Shown here: piece after piece, positions 53,375 through 62,421 of the stretch
Layout of the letters: each line of letters begins with the position of its first letter
Numbering within the stretch: the stretch's first letter is position 1
Assembly (NCBI RefSeq): GCF_907165045.1
Contig: NZ_CAJRAU010000002.1
Span: forward strand, 982,609-1,046,608
Source of the DNA: Dyadobacter linearis
GTDB taxonomy: Bacteria; Bacteroidota; Bacteroidia; Cytophagales; Spirosomataceae
Length of the DNA stretch: 64,000 nt
Direction of reading: 5' to 3'
Notes under the pieces: generated by a model
The model's input: the letters and a program-made list of their open reading frames with translations, nothing else
What the model was told of the DNA's origin: nothing
Databases searched by the model: none
Translations under genes and position numbers: made by a program

Positions 53375-54694
53375 CTACTCTTTCCTAAAATCAAAAACGC
53401 CTCCACCCTGCCGCAGGATCATTTTCTTTTCGGGCGGGTTAAATTCCATAACCAGTCCGGCTGCGTCGAATTTGAATTTGTGTCTTTCCGTAGCTTCCAG
53501 CGTGAACGAAGGCTGGCTGGTCGCTTGTGCGGTGAGAGAATTTCCGGAACGGGTGACGGTAATCTTGATCGGGATCTGGTTGCTCGCATAAACGCCTGCA
53601 TATTGATCCAGATCAGCTGGCGCCGGGTTGTAAACTTTAAATTCCAGTATCTCGACGGGCTTCCCGAATGCTGCATTGAGCAAAGTGATCGTGATACTGT
53701 TGATCGCAAGCGTATTGCCGTTGCAGGTTATCGCGTATGCAATTTTCTGGTCGGGAAAGTAGCCGAAAATAGATTGAAATGCGTCTATGCTCCCGTTATG
53801 CCCAAAGCTTATTTTATCGTAGAAAGGAATCGGCAGCAGTCCCATTCCGAAATTATCTTTCAGCGTTTTCATCTGCGTCAGGCTTTTTTCAGAGACCAGC
53901 TTGCCGCCAAAAAGCGCCTCGGCAAATTTCGTGAGGTCTTCCGGCGTGGAAATTACCGCCCCGGCGCCCATCGGAAGCGACATATCCGTTTCCGTCTGCC
54001 GGATCCACTTGTCCTGGTATTTGTACGAATAACTCTGGTTGTCAGCTACTAAAATTTTCCCGCCTAATGAGGTATTTTTCAAACCGGCAGGCTTGACAAT
54101 GTGCTCGTTAAGTAGCGTAGCAAGCGGTTTTTTATAGAGCTTTTCCAGTATAAAGGACAGCAGTACATAGTTAGAGTTGCTGTAAGCCGTTTTGGTGTCG
54201 GGCTCAAAATCGGAACCTGATTTGGCGATCAGGTCTATCATTTCCTGCTCACTCTTTTTGATCGTATTCCATTTCTCGTAGTCGGGGGAATTGGTGAAAT
54301 TGTGAATCCCGCTGCGGTGGTTTAAAAGTTGCGCTACCGTGATCTTTTCGGCGTTTTTGACAGTAGGGAAATACTTTTCTATGGTTTGCGTCAATGCGAT
54401 TTTATTTTCCTCCACTGCCTTGAAAACGAGCACTGCTGTAAATGTTTTCGAGATTGAGCCAATGCGATATTTGGTAGTCGCATTCGCTTTCTTTTGGGTT
54501 TCAACTTCCGCATATCCCACTGTTTTGCTATAAATAAGCTGGCCGCTTTGTGATATCGCCACGCTGCCCATAAACTTATTATTCGTTTCCAGCGCCTGGA
54601 AATATGCGTCGAGCTTCGCTTTGTCAATAGTCTGCGAATAGACGGTATTGATTGTTAATACTGTGATAATGAGGTAGTAGATCTTTGAAATCAT
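53375..54694 (-). CDS. Serine hydrolase, beta-lactamase/penicillin-binding fold
   Basis: The 439-residue protein has a signal peptide (MISKIYYLIITVLTINTVYS). The nucleophile motif is S80-I-S-K83 (YRIGSISKTFTAVLV), and YSN is near 168 in TAYSNSNYVLL. Other parts fit class C-like beta-lactamases or esterases (LLNHRSGIHNFTN). A C-terminal beta extension (YNPAPADLDQYAGVYASNQI) is typical of Bacteroidetes family members. It likely acts on peptidoglycan or small esters. Its start shares one base with the stop of the DUF1801 gene (TGATG). Confidence 0.9.
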   Translation of the reverse strand: MISKIYYLIITVLTINTVYSQTIDKAKLDAYFQALETNNKFMGSVAISQSGQLIYSKTVGYAEVETQKKANATTKYRIGSISKTFTAVLVFKAVEENKIALTQTIEKYFPTVKNAEKITVAQLLNHRSGIHNFTNSPDYEKWNTIKKSEQEMIDLIAKSGSDFEPDTKTAYSNSNYVLLSFILEKLYKKPLATLLNEHIVKPAGLKNTSLGGKILVADNQSYSYKYQDKWIRQTETDMSLPMGAGAVISTPEDLTKFAEALFGGKLVSEKSLTQMKTLKDNFGMGLLPIPFYDKISFGHNGSIDAFQSIFGYFPDQKIAYAITCNGNTLAINSITITLLNAAFGKPVEILEFKVYNPAPADLDQYAGVYASNQIPIKITVTRSGNSLTAQATSQPSFTLEATERHKFKFDAAGLVMEFNPPEKKMILRQGGGVFDFRKE

Positions 54695-55122
54695 CAGTTG
54701 TCGGCGGTTTTCAATAGTTCGGTTAATATCGCTTTGAGGTATTGTTCCTTCGCTTTTACATCTTCGGCGCTACTAAATAGCGCCATTTTCCGTCCATCTT
54801 TAAAATCACCTTCCAGCAGTCCGCCGGCATTTGTTACGCTGGTTCCGCGCAGAAATATCAGCCGCACCGAATCCTGCTTGAAAAGGTTGAAATTCACGAG
54901 ATAGCGCTTGTAATCTTTGGGATTAAAAGGCTGCATCGGACCGGTATAATAAAAGGTTGGGGTATTCCAGTAAATGCCCTCTCCTATTGCGTCACTCGTG
55001 CCCAGGATTACTTCACGGAGATAGTGGACGGTAGATGCAAGCGGATGCTCCAAATTCTGCATAAACTCGGCTACTTGTTCGGGCTCGGACACGCCGGCTG
55101 TCAAACCATTTTCCTTTTTCAT
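54694..55122 (-). CDS. DUF1801 domain protein
   Basis: The 142-residue protein has the DUF1801 pattern (EQVAEFMQNLEHPLASTVHY, EGIYWNTPTFYYTGPMQPFN, YLVNFNLFKQDSVRLIFLRG). This small soluble family is often found with stress or hydrolase genes. No catalytic residues are defined. It overlaps the serine hydrolase start by one base and lies upstream, so the pair is probably co-translated. Confidence 0.85.
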   Translation of the reverse strand: MKKENGLTAGVSEPEQVAEFMQNLEHPLASTVHYLREVILGTSDAIGEGIYWNTPTFYYTGPMQPFNPKDYKRYLVNFNLFKQDSVRLIFLRGTSVTNAGGLLEGDFKDGRKMALFSSAEDVKAKEQYLKAILTELLKTADN

Positions 55123-55175
55123 TCAATCAGTTTTTTAACTGCATAATAGCTGCCCACATTTTGATATTAGACTAT

Positions 55176-55700
55176 TCAGCACGGCGACCAATACTCCATT
55201 TTTACGAGCCTGCCCCGCTCAAAAGTGAACATCAGCCCGTCGTCGCTATCTTTACTTTGCAGGAGAACGGTATTGCCGTTCTGGCCGTTTTCGAAAAGTC
55301 TTTCAACCTCGCTGCCGAAAATAGTGATGAACTGTGCCTTTGTTGTAAATCCATTCAAAATCTCTTTCTGATAAATGACGACCGTTTTACCTGCTGCATC
55401 AAATACCACATTTTCGAGCATAAAATCTTCCTTGTCGCTGCCAATAAAATTGAAGTTTTTATACGCAAGTTGATAATAGGGCCCTTTTTCCTGCTCTGCT
55501 GAATAGGCGCCGCATTCATAATCTGTTTGAACAATTTTGCCCTGGCCAAATTTTCGGATGATCGCCTCCTTGTTTACAGGAAAATAAAGTCCGTTGAAGG
55601 TGATATTCCTGGTAGAAAAATCTGAAACAGAGAAATCTGACTTTGAGGTGAAGCCAGAAAACGAGAGCAGCAGTGCAAGGATCAACCCTATTCTTTTCAT
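55176..55700 (-). CDS. Exported hypothetical protein
   Basis: The 174-residue protein has a signal peptide (MKRIGLILALLLSFSGFTSK). The mature part has FNGLYFPVNKEAIIRKFGQG near the start and ends VKMEYWSPC. A small beta-rich domain is suggested. No family is recognised. It lies between the DUF1801 gene and the methyltransferase on the same strand with short gaps. Confidence 0.65.
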   Translation of the reverse strand: MKRIGLILALLLSFSGFTSKSDFSVSDFSTRNITFNGLYFPVNKEAIIRKFGQGKIVQTDYECGAYSAEQEKGPYYQLAYKNFNFIGSDKEDFMLENVVFDAAGKTVVIYQKEILNGFTTKAQFITIFGSEVERLFENGQNGNTVLLQSKDSDDGLMFTFERGRLVKMEYWSPC

Positions 55701-55770
55701 GGCTAACTAAATTACAGATCAGTAAATGAGTATTTGCCAAATATAGAGGCTATCGGTTACACACGCAACA

Positions 55771-56535
55771 TCACAGGGAAGCTTCTAATATTATCCTTTT
55801 GAAGGGGTAGAATACAGGGGATTTTGGAAATCTGGCGGCTAACCTGTTTTTGTATTCGGCAGTGAAACTTTCGCGCAGGTCACCTTCCAGTTTTTCAACG
55901 TAGGGAATCATGGCAGTACCTGATACCCAATCGTATAACGCGCTCGCATCCTGCAAAATAAGGGGATATATCTTTTCAAGAACCGTCATATTGCGGCACC
56001 GGCCTTCGAAAAGCAGCTGCGCATATTCTTCAATATCCAATACAGGTGAAGTTCTCGTCCAGCCGTTTAATGCCGAGCGGAAAGGTTCTTCCAACGCCAG
56101 TTCATTCAGCATCTGGTTGGAGGTATTGTGGTGTTGTGCAGGCAATTGAATCACCAGCTGACCACCGCTTCTTACCTTGGAAATAATAGCCGGAATCAGC
56201 TCGTGGTGGTTGTCAACCCACTGAATAGCAGCATTTGAAAATACGAGGTCCCATTGCTGGGGAATTTCAAGTTGCGCTTCAATAGACCTTTGTGCGAAGT
56301 TGAGGTGGGTTCTTTTAAATGCTTCCGAATCGATGAGCATTTCAGGAGAAGAATCGATCCCGAATACGCGACTGTTGGGCAGCTTATCGGCCAGTTTCCT
56401 GGTCAGCTCCCCTGTCCCGCATCCGAGATCGATCACGTGCAAGCCCGGTTTTACCTTAACCAAATCGAGCAAATCATAAAAAGGAGTAAATCGCTCCGAC
56501 TTGAATTTGTTATAGGTCTCCGGGTTCCACGCCAT
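55771..56535 (-). CDS. tam: Trans-aconitate 2-methyltransferase-like SAM methyltransferase
   Basis: The 254-residue protein starts MAWNPETYNKFKSERFTPFY, the Tam start. Motif I is HVIDLGCGTGELTRKLADKL, and further motifs are FGIDSSPEMLIDSEAFK, WDLVFSNAAIQWVDNHHEL and SGGQLVIQLP. This fits the E. coli Tam family, which methylates trans-aconitate to protect the citric acid cycle. The full set of signature residues and length agree. It is 3 bp downstream of the glycine-zipper gene on the same strand. Confidence 0.9.
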   Translation of the reverse strand: MAWNPETYNKFKSERFTPFYDLLDLVKVKPGLHVIDLGCGTGELTRKLADKLPNSRVFGIDSSPEMLIDSEAFKRTHLNFAQRSIEAQLEIPQQWDLVFSNAAIQWVDNHHELIPAIISKVRSGGQLVIQLPAQHHNTSNQMLNELALEEPFRSALNGWTRTSPVLDIEEYAQLLFEGRCRNMTVLEKIYPLILQDASALYDWVSGTAMIPYVEKLEGDLRESFTAEYKNRLAARFPKSPVFYPFKRIILEASL

Positions 56536-56538
56536 TTA

Positions 56539-56976
56539 TTATTGTTGTTTTTGTTTCTTTTTTACTTGCTGATCCACAATTGCGCCGGTACCTACACCTA
56601 CGCCAGCTCCGATCAGACTACCTACCAACGCACCTTCCGCTCGGTTTTTATTGATAATAGCACCGGTAACAGCGCCTGTACCTGCACCAACGACGGCTCC
56701 TTTTGCTTTATGATTCCATCTGGATTTCTTTTGCGCCGGAGCTGCCTGAGAGGCATAAACGGTTTGTGTCGCCTGCTTTTCTTCGCGGACTTCTTCTTTT
56801 TCCCGCTGCGCCATTACAGTGTTCATCGAGTCCACGATTGCCTTTTTTTCCATAGCAACCTTCATAGAATCGATCGTCGCCTGCTGCGCTTTCAATACAG
56901 CTTCCTGTTTCTTCGAACTGTTGTCACACGCGGTAAATACACATGCCGCGAGCAACATTGAAACTGGTAATTTCAT
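56539..56976 (-). CDS. Glycine-zipper lipoprotein
   Basis: I use ATG 56976 (MKLPVSMLLAACVFTACDN), which puts a lipobox cysteine at C17 and gives 145 residues; the longer frame to 57057 has no leader. A coiled stretch (EAVLKAQQATIDSMKVAMEK) is followed by an alanine/glutamine linker. A C-terminal glycine zipper (KGAVVGAGTGAVTGAIINKN, GALVGSLIGAGVGVGTGAIV) probably inserts in a membrane. It is in the YMGG-like class. It lies 3 bp upstream of the methyltransferase. Confidence 0.85.
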   Translation of the reverse strand: MKLPVSMLLAACVFTACDNSSKKQEAVLKAQQATIDSMKVAMEKKAIVDSMNTVMAQREKEEVREEKQATQTVYASQAAPAQKKSRWNHKAKGAVVGAGTGAVTGAIINKNRAEGALVGSLIGAGVGVGTGAIVDQQVKKKQKQQ

Positions 56977-57250
56977 TTTTTTATTGGATGGTTCTGTGAG
57001 GATATGATCTAAAACTATGCCAAGTCCCGACGAGCCGCTCTGACGCTTCCAGCACAAGAAATCCTAATATTTTTCCAACCATATCCCCCAAAATCGGTTC
57101 CTGACCAGTGAAACGTGATGAAAATCTCTACAACTGCGAGCTGAATTGAAACCAGCTGTTTTTAACGTAACCTCATTTACTTCACGACGAAAAATAGTAT
57201 TTTAGAGGGAATAAACTGCTTCTTTATAACTTTCATCAAGACCCTTTGCT

Positions 57251-57985
57251 ATGAAAAACATCTCCCTGCTCCTCACATTTGCGCTTTTAGTGTTTTCCTG
57301 TAAAAAGGATGATGTAAACCCGTCTGCACCGCATGACGCGCTGATCAGGATTACGGCGGGTGATCAGCTGTACCAAAGTTTTGAATATGCAGACGGAATG
57401 CTCGCAAAAGAAAACCTGTTCGGCTCCTGCGACACGCCCTATTCGATCGTGAATTACAAATACCAATCAGGCCGGCTGAAATCTGTGGAAGCATCCGCCC
57501 GCGGCACCTATTCGTCATATTCCGGCGCGATGTGCGATCCAAACGGAACTTTTGAAAGCTATAAAAGTGAGGTTGAATATGATAGTCAGGGCCGCGTAAG
57601 TAAAGTAATCCGCGACAGATCCACAACTGAGTTTGAGTACAAAGGACGGGATGTGACCGAGAAAATTTCCTATGACCACGGCACCGGAGCCAGGATCCAT
57701 CACCTTAAATTCGATGAGAGGGGCAATTTAACAGAAGCAAGAACGCCCGATCCCGTCAACGGCGGTATTATTCGCTATGAATATGACGACAAAATCAACC
57801 CACTTCACGAGCGCAATATGGCCAGCGGCTCCGGCTACGCATTCAGCGGCCCCAACAACCCGATCAAAGCATTCGACGCCGCGGGTAATATGTTGTGGGA
57901 AAGGAAATTTGAATACAATACTAAGCAACTGCCTACGACTTGCCAGGAGAGTAACGGGGTGACTTATAGTTATCATTATCAGTAA
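57251..57985 (+). CDS. Lipoprotein with YD/RHS-like repeats
   Basis: The 244-residue protein has a signal with lipobox C17 (MKNISLLLTFALLVFSCKKD). Short repeated beta strands follow in the style SEVEYDSQGRVSKVIRD, TTEFEYKGRDVTEKISYD and LKFDERGNLTEARTP, close to the Bacteroidetes tandem YD-like units that wrap as beta spirals. It is intact and stands alone, convergent with the esterase at 58000. Function is unknown. Confidence 0.75.
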   Translation: MKNISLLLTFALLVFSCKKDDVNPSAPHDALIRITAGDQLYQSFEYADGMLAKENLFGSCDTPYSIVNYKYQSGRLKSVEASARGTYSSYSGAMCDPNGTFESYKSEVEYDSQGRVSKVIRDRSTTEFEYKGRDVTEKISYDHGTGARIHHLKFDERGNLTEARTPDPVNGGIIRYEYDDKINPLHERNMASGSGYAFSGPNNPIKAFDAAGNMLWERKFEYNTKQLPTTCQESNGVTYSYHYQ

Positions 57986-57999
57986 CCTACTTCATTTCA

Positions 58000-59232
58000 C
58001 TAGTTCTTACTCCGCAAGTCGTCCAGCTTTTTCCGCGTGTCTTCGTTTTCTTCCATGGTAAGCGACTTCTCAAACTGTGCTATTGCGCCAGCTTTGTCGT
58101 TTTGGGCTGATAAATAATCACCGTAGGAATCGAATACATTCCAGCTCGTGGGATAGTTGATAGTATTCAACTTGAACAGACTGCCAGCGGTAACCAAGTG
58201 TCTGCGCTGCATCGCCTCGTATCCCATTGAATTGACCATTTCCTCGGGCGGCAGCACTTTGTAGCCCATTTGCTTGGAGACATTGGCGTAATGTTTTACG
58301 ATTTTGTCGGCTAGTTTGGGGGAATTGCTTTCGAGATCGGGTTCGGTCAGCTTCATTTGGAAAGCGTCGAAAATAAAGCGCAGGCCGTCGTATTCAGTAA
58401 TGAAAGGGGCTGAACTGTGGGTATCGTCGGAGTAGAACTTGCTCTTGTAGCGCAGCCCATTTTGTGGAGTTGCCTTAATATGTTTGTCGAGCGAAATGAT
58501 GGAACGAATATGTTTGGACGCAACACTTGTATCCGCCGAAACGGTCGCAAAACGCATGGTTTCGCTCATCGTATTTGCAATGCCCAGGTAAAGTGAAACG
58601 CCGACATATTGCTGCGCAGAAAAAGCGGTTTTTGTTGTTTTTAAAAAATTCATGTGATCATACCACATACTCGGGTCAATGCAGATATATGAATTGAAAA
58701 GCTTCGGCCGCGTATTTAATGCATTCATCACCACAAGACCGCCAAACGAGTGACCTATCAGCATTTTATAAGGTGCAGTCGGGTAAAGTGAGTCAATATG
58801 CGGAATCAGTTCCTTTTCGATAAAAGAAAGAAAAGCATTCCCGCCGCCCGTATTCCTGGAATATGCGCTATCCATGAAAGGAAGATCGTCGACAATGCGC
58901 GTGGGGGTCATATCCCGTTTGCGTTGTGTATTTCGGATCCCCACAATGATCATTTGTGGTACCACCGAGTTTCCATTCACTGCACTCAGCTGCTGAATCA
59001 TGCCGGTCACCGAATTAAAATGTGACTCGCCATCGAGTACATACACAACCGGGTAGCGCTTTTTGGAATACAGTCCATCACCACCGTCGGGCACATGCAC
59101 GAGGATATTGCGGTTTTCACCCAAAATGTTGGAATGAATGCTATCAACTTTGCCGATAACAACAAGGTTTTTGTCTTGTGAAAAAGCCCAAAAAGGGGCA
59201 AATGCTGGAAATAAAAGAAAGAGATATTTCAT
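58000..59232 (-). CDS. Alpha/beta hydrolase of the esterase D/IroE type, exported
   Basis: I use ATG 59232 (MKYLFLLFPAFAPFWAFSQ), a signal peptide, rather than ATG 59244. The 410-residue protein has YPVVYVLDGESHFNSVTGMI, the nucleophile elbow in IGHSFGGLVVMNALN and a late histidine in SDDTHSSAPFITEYDGL. It ends in a helical region of TPR-like character (AGAIAQFEKSLTMEENEDTR). It fits the esterase family that includes IroE and related ferric-siderophore hydrolases. No iron gene is near, so substrate is open. Confidence 0.85.
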   Translation of the reverse strand: MKYLFLLFPAFAPFWAFSQDKNLVVIGKVDSIHSNILGENRNILVHVPDGGDGLYSKKRYPVVYVLDGESHFNSVTGMIQQLSAVNGNSVVPQMIIVGIRNTQRKRDMTPTRIVDDLPFMDSAYSRNTGGGNAFLSFIEKELIPHIDSLYPTAPYKMLIGHSFGGLVVMNALNTRPKLFNSYICIDPSMWYDHMNFLKTTKTAFSAQQYVGVSLYLGIANTMSETMRFATVSADTSVASKHIRSIISLDKHIKATPQNGLRYKSKFYSDDTHSSAPFITEYDGLRFIFDAFQMKLTEPDLESNSPKLADKIVKHYANVSKQMGYKVLPPEEMVNSMGYEAMQRRHLVTAGSLFKLNTINYPTSWNVFDSYGDYLSAQNDKAGAIAQFEKSLTMEENEDTRKKLDDLRSKN

Positions 59233-59400
59233 AAAAGAAAACAAACATATATCAGATTCTTATATAAGTCAATACAGATAAGATTTACTCTTGAACAGCC
59301 GGCATTTAGCGGATTCTTTATGCAATTCGCCAATATGCCGTAAGAACGCCGCTATCAATTCGCTTCACTGAAACCTAGATTTGCCTAAAACATTTTCATT

Positions 59401-60000
59401 ATGAGTCAGATAATTATCTCGGATCAAATCAGGACCTTACGGAAAAATAAAGGTCTGTCGCAGGAAGCGCTGGCAGCAAATGCCGGGATCAACCTGCGCA
59501 CTTTGCAGCGCATTGAAAAAGGAAATGTGGAGCCCCGCGGCGAAACGTTGCGCATGCTGGCGCAGGCGCTGGAAGTTTCCATAGAAGAGCTCTCTGCCAC
59601 ACCTTTGAGCGCGCCTGTTCCGGTTCAGGAAGATTCAGGCTATTTGAAATTGATGAATCTCTCCGCGCTGACATTATGGTTTATCCCACTCGGCAATATC
59701 CTGATACCCCTCGGTTTTTGGATTTACCGGAAAAATAAAATCCGCGGTGTCAGGGATTTGGGAAAACGTATTATTAATTTCCAGGTCGCCTGGACGGTGA
59801 TCACCTACGGCCTCGTTTACCTGAGCATTTTTTCTGCATTCACCGACTCTTTTATGCTGAACCCATTTACGATGCTGCCGGTTATGATGTCCCTTTTCGT
59901 CGCCAACTCTGTTTTTGTATTAATTACACACAGAAAGATTGTGCGCGACGAAAAAGCGGATTCCAATGAGGTAACACAAAGTCCAGCGTCCGCCTGGTAG
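59401..60000 (+). CDS. XRE-type regulator with C-terminal membrane segments
   Basis: The 199-residue protein has an HTH_3 domain at about 6-60 (IRTLRKNKGLSQEALAANAG, RTLQRIEKGNVEPRGETLRM). Three to four hydrophobic segments follow (LMNLSALTLWFIPLGNILIP, FQVAWTVITYGLVYLSIF, PVMMSLFVANSVFVLITHRK). DNA-binding proteins with a DUF4870-like membrane part are common in Bacteroidetes. It may be a membrane-tethered regulator of its own or of nearby genes. It is divergent from the esterase. Confidence 0.88.
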   Translation: MSQIIISDQIRTLRKNKGLSQEALAANAGINLRTLQRIEKGNVEPRGETLRMLAQALEVSIEELSATPLSAPVPVQEDSGYLKLMNLSALTLWFIPLGNILIPLGFWIYRKNKIRGVRDLGKRIINFQVAWTVITYGLVYLSIFSAFTDSFMLNPFTMLPVMMSLFVANSVFVLITHRKIVRDEKADSNEVTQSPASAW

Positions 60001-60071
60001 TGCACCTCAAAAGATCGAACTCCGACCTATATACGTACTCGACCTTCTATTGAATTTTTCATCAAAGGCTG

Positions 60072-60677
60072 CTATTCCCCGGCGTTACCGATCTGCAATT
60101 CTCTATCGGTCTCGTAAGTGGCAAGGATTACGCCGGTGGTCGAAACGGTATGCTTTATGAGTTTATAATTCCCAGGAATTGCGCCGTCCTGAAAGAGCTT
60201 TTTACCTTTTCCCAAAATGACCGGGTGGATGAAGATATTCATTTGGTCGATCAGCCTTTCGCGTAATAGGGAATGTATAAAGTCAGAACTGCCCCACATA
60301 TGCAGGTCTATTCCGTCGCTCGCTTTCAGTGCTTTAACCTGTTGAATGGTATCCCCGTTTAATAAAACGGTGTTTTTCCAGCTCGCTTCTTTCAGGGTCC
60401 GGCTAGCGACGTATTTGTTTACCTGATTAAATTTTTCGGCGATCGGGCCGGTCTGGTTGGGCCAGTAAGGCTCCCAGATCTGATAGGTAAATCGCCCCAG
60501 CAGCAGATCATAAGATTGTTCCATGATGTCACCCAAAACCTGATCCGTAATATCGTCGGATTTTTTGGCGACCCAGCCACCTACATTAAAGCCGCCTGTT
60601 GTATCCTCGTCCGGCCCGCCGGGGCTTTGAATGACGCCATCGAGACTGATAAACTCATTGATGATGATCCTTCTCAT
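60072..60677 (-). CDS. RibD C-terminal/dihydrofolate reductase-like protein
   Basis: The 201-residue protein starts MRRIIINEFISLDGVIQSPG. It has YDLLLGRFTYQIWEPYWP and ends with MNIFIHPVILGKGKKLFQDG. The fold is that of RibD C-terminal/dihydrofolate reductase-like reductases that use NADPH. These are often called YwjB/DHFR-family proteins, and true substrates are unknown. The sequence ends SGTAVILATY-style text in VILATYETDRELQ. It is intact and stands alone. Confidence 0.88.
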   Translation of the reverse strand: MRRIIINEFISLDGVIQSPGGPDEDTTGGFNVGGWVAKKSDDITDQVLGDIMEQSYDLLLGRFTYQIWEPYWPNQTGPIAEKFNQVNKYVASRTLKEASWKNTVLLNGDTIQQVKALKASDGIDLHMWGSSDFIHSLLRERLIDQMNIFIHPVILGKGKKLFQDGAIPGNYKLIKHTVSTTGVILATYETDRELQIGNAGE

Positions 60678-60868
60678 AATGTTTCAGGTTGGTGATTTAA
60701 AAATGTTTTTACAATGCAAGTTCGGAAAAACACGCGCTTTGAAAGCGGTGTAAATCCGTCACTTGCAAGGGGCGTTTGCGACAACCTGAATACGTTGTCG
60801 CTCACCAAGAAACGCTTCATCTCCTTCCCTATCAATGCATTGCGAAGAAATCCCGGCTGTGTTCCGGC

Positions 60869-61225
60869 TCAATAAAAGAACTGCTCAGAAATGATTTTGC
60901 CGTTCTTGACTTCGTACATCATGATCTGGTTCATCTGTACCCTTCCAAAATCCTGCAAAGTAATATCCGTTTCCCGCGCCACCGCAAAATGGTTGCCCGA
61001 TACGATCGGTGCGGAAGTATAAGCCCGGTGCCCCGCCGTAATTTTTGCGATAAACTCCTCCCCCTTCTTACGCACATTCGCCCGCCCCTCGGCATAACCC
61101 AAATACGGCGAATGCGCCGGATCGGTACTCTTCACATCATCCGAAAAAAACTCATCCTGAATCTGAAACCATTTCTCCTCCTGCGCCAGCTCGTGATAAC
61201 GCGCCGCAACTTCCTGTGTAGTCAT
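60869..61225 (-). CDS. NTF2-like/SnoaL protein
   Basis: The 118-residue protein has the cone fold pattern (YHELAQEEKWFQIQDEFFSD, VKSTDPAHSPYLGYAEGRAN, VKNGKIISEQFFY). SnoaL-type proteins are small cyclases, isomerases or binding proteins. No catalytic residues can be placed. It lies about 190 bp upstream of the RibD-like gene on the same strand. Confidence 0.85.
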   Translation of the reverse strand: MTTQEVAARYHELAQEEKWFQIQDEFFSDDVKSTDPAHSPYLGYAEGRANVRKKGEEFIAKITAGHRAYTSAPIVSGNHFAVARETDITLQDFGRVQMNQIMMYEVKNGKIISEQFFY

Positions 61226-61530
61226 TGTTTTTGAATTTTAGTTTTAGGTTAAAAAGCAGCGAAAAGTCTCTCACAGAGGCGTAAGTAACATAATCAACAG
61301 CTGACTAGGGAAAGCGGAAATGATGTGGGTTTTACTTTTGCAGGTGGCATTCGACAAAAGAACAAAACGCGCGCGCAGGCCCGGCAAAAAAGCGGGGTGT
61401 GCGTGAGCCTAGCGCGCAGAAGCATTTTTTTGCCTTGATTTTTTGTTACTTTTTGTATCAAGACAAAAAGTAAGAGAACCGTAGGCAGGCGCCTCAATAA
61501 TCCAAAAACCTAAATCAAACCAAACAACAT
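61226..61530. other. Intergenic stretch with hairpin and GC-rich block
   Basis: No gene is supported here. It contains a GC-rich segment (about 61365-61420) rich in CGCGCGC-type words and an 11-bp hairpin at 61446-61473 (TTACTTTTTGT, 6-base loop, ACAAAAAGTAA). It may be a dispersed intergenic repeat of the kind seen in Bacteroidetes, but this cannot be checked from one copy. Confidence 0.4.
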
Positions 61531-61800
61531 TTAAGAAACCATCGCTTTGCAAGAAGAACGCCGCTTCCGAACCGGCGCTGGTTCGGCCTCCTCTACCGGA
61601 TTCAAAGTAATCTCCAATTTATCCTCAAAACACCTCACAGTAACTTCATCCCCACAAGCAAACCCGGCATCAAGCAGCCACTTCCCGCAAAGCCTGATTT
61701 CCGGCATCACCACATATTCATCCCAAGCTCGCGGCAGGTATTTGGCGTAAACTGTTAAGTGTCTTTCGGAGGGTTAGAGAGATTTTTTTTCGTTTGTCAT
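61531..61800 (-). pseudogene. symE: SymE-like type I toxin gene, 5' part interrupted by an in-frame stop
   Basis: The SymE domain is clear: SERHLTVYAKYLPRAWDE, then the core PEIRLCGKWLLDAGF and DEVTVRCFEDKLEITL, the swapped-hairpin AbrB-like fold of the SymE toxin family. The only good ATG, at 61800, opens MTNEKKSL and then meets TAA at 61774-61776, in the same frame as the domain. Reading after that stop has no ATG before the core (only GTG at 61713 and 61710). Either a nonsense mutation broke it or translation begins late at GTG, losing the RHLTV strand. C-terminal tail is basic (VRKRRSSCK). Confidence 0.7.
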
Positions 61801-61850
61801 GGTACGTGGTTTGCTATACGTTATTAAATAAAAGAGCTATTTTGAACAAG

Positions 61851-62024
61851 TCAAGTGCGCGGGCCAGCGGAACAAGCAAATTCAAAACCCAAATCTTGCA
61901 GCCACTTACCGGCAAGCCCGATCTCCGGGAAAAATACGGCCCTGAAATTTTCCCGCTGGTAGTACTTTGAGCAGATTTTTAGCTGCTTTTCGCCGGATTT
62001 TGAAATTATTTCTTTGTGTGTCAT
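61851..62024 (-). pseudogene. symE: Second SymE-like gene, C-terminally truncated
   Basis: ATG 62024 opens MTHKEIISKSGEKQLKICSK, followed by RENFRAVFFPEIGLAGKWLQ and DLGFEF. It then diverges into ACSAGPRT and stops, where SymE proteins continue for about 20 more residues (the GDxVxVxxEEGKLxI strand pair). It is tandem with the other SymE-like gene, on the same strand, with about 50 bp between them. Loss of the C-terminal strands suggests a dead or altered copy. Confidence 0.65.
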
Positions 62025-62182
62025 GGTGATAGTAATTATTCCGTAGCAATAAATGTTTATCGCAATAACGTAAATGTAACGCATCGAACCATAAACTTCA
62101 TCTTATTTTGTCGATTTTAAGCGTGTAGGATAATTCTTGAAATTGCATTAGATAGCAAGAAATAAGCTTCTGGTGCTCAAAA

Positions 62183-62380
62183 ATGCGTCTAAATAGGATC
62201 AAACTTGTCTTGGTAGAAAAGGAGAAAACTAGCAGGGATTTGGCTAAGCATCTCAACAAGACTGAGTCTACCGTGTCACGCTGGTGCACAAACGAAGTCC
62301 AACCTTCGGTAGAGATACTTTATCAGATTTCAGTTTTTCTGAAGGTTGATATTCGGGAGTTGCTGGTTAGTACGGCTTGA
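62183..62380 (+). CDS. Small XRE/Cro-type regulator
   Basis: The 65-residue protein is almost only a helix-turn-helix domain (MRLNRIKLVLVEKEKTSRDL, AKHLNKTESTVSRWCTNEVQ, VEILYQISVFLKVDIRELL). The stand-alone HTH size is like control proteins that regulate a neighbouring gene. It overlaps or nearly abuts the next gene, whose good ATG is 42 bp downstream. Local base composition is AT-richer than the main block, which suggests acquired DNA. Confidence 0.85.
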   Translation: MRLNRIKLVLVEKEKTSRDLAKHLNKTESTVSRWCTNEVQPSVEILYQISVFLKVDIRELLVSTA

Positions 62381-62421
62381 TTGTAGATAAACGAACAAGA
62401 TATTGTTTTATACAACACATT

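Noticed and set aside
60776..61234. 152-codon plus-strand frame over the NTF2-like gene
   Set aside because: It is opposite a protein with clear family character, so it is taken as a shadow.
61294..61497. Minus-strand frame in the gap before the SymE-like gene
   Set aside because: Composition follows a GC-rich repeat-like block and a hairpin; no conserved protein pattern is seen.
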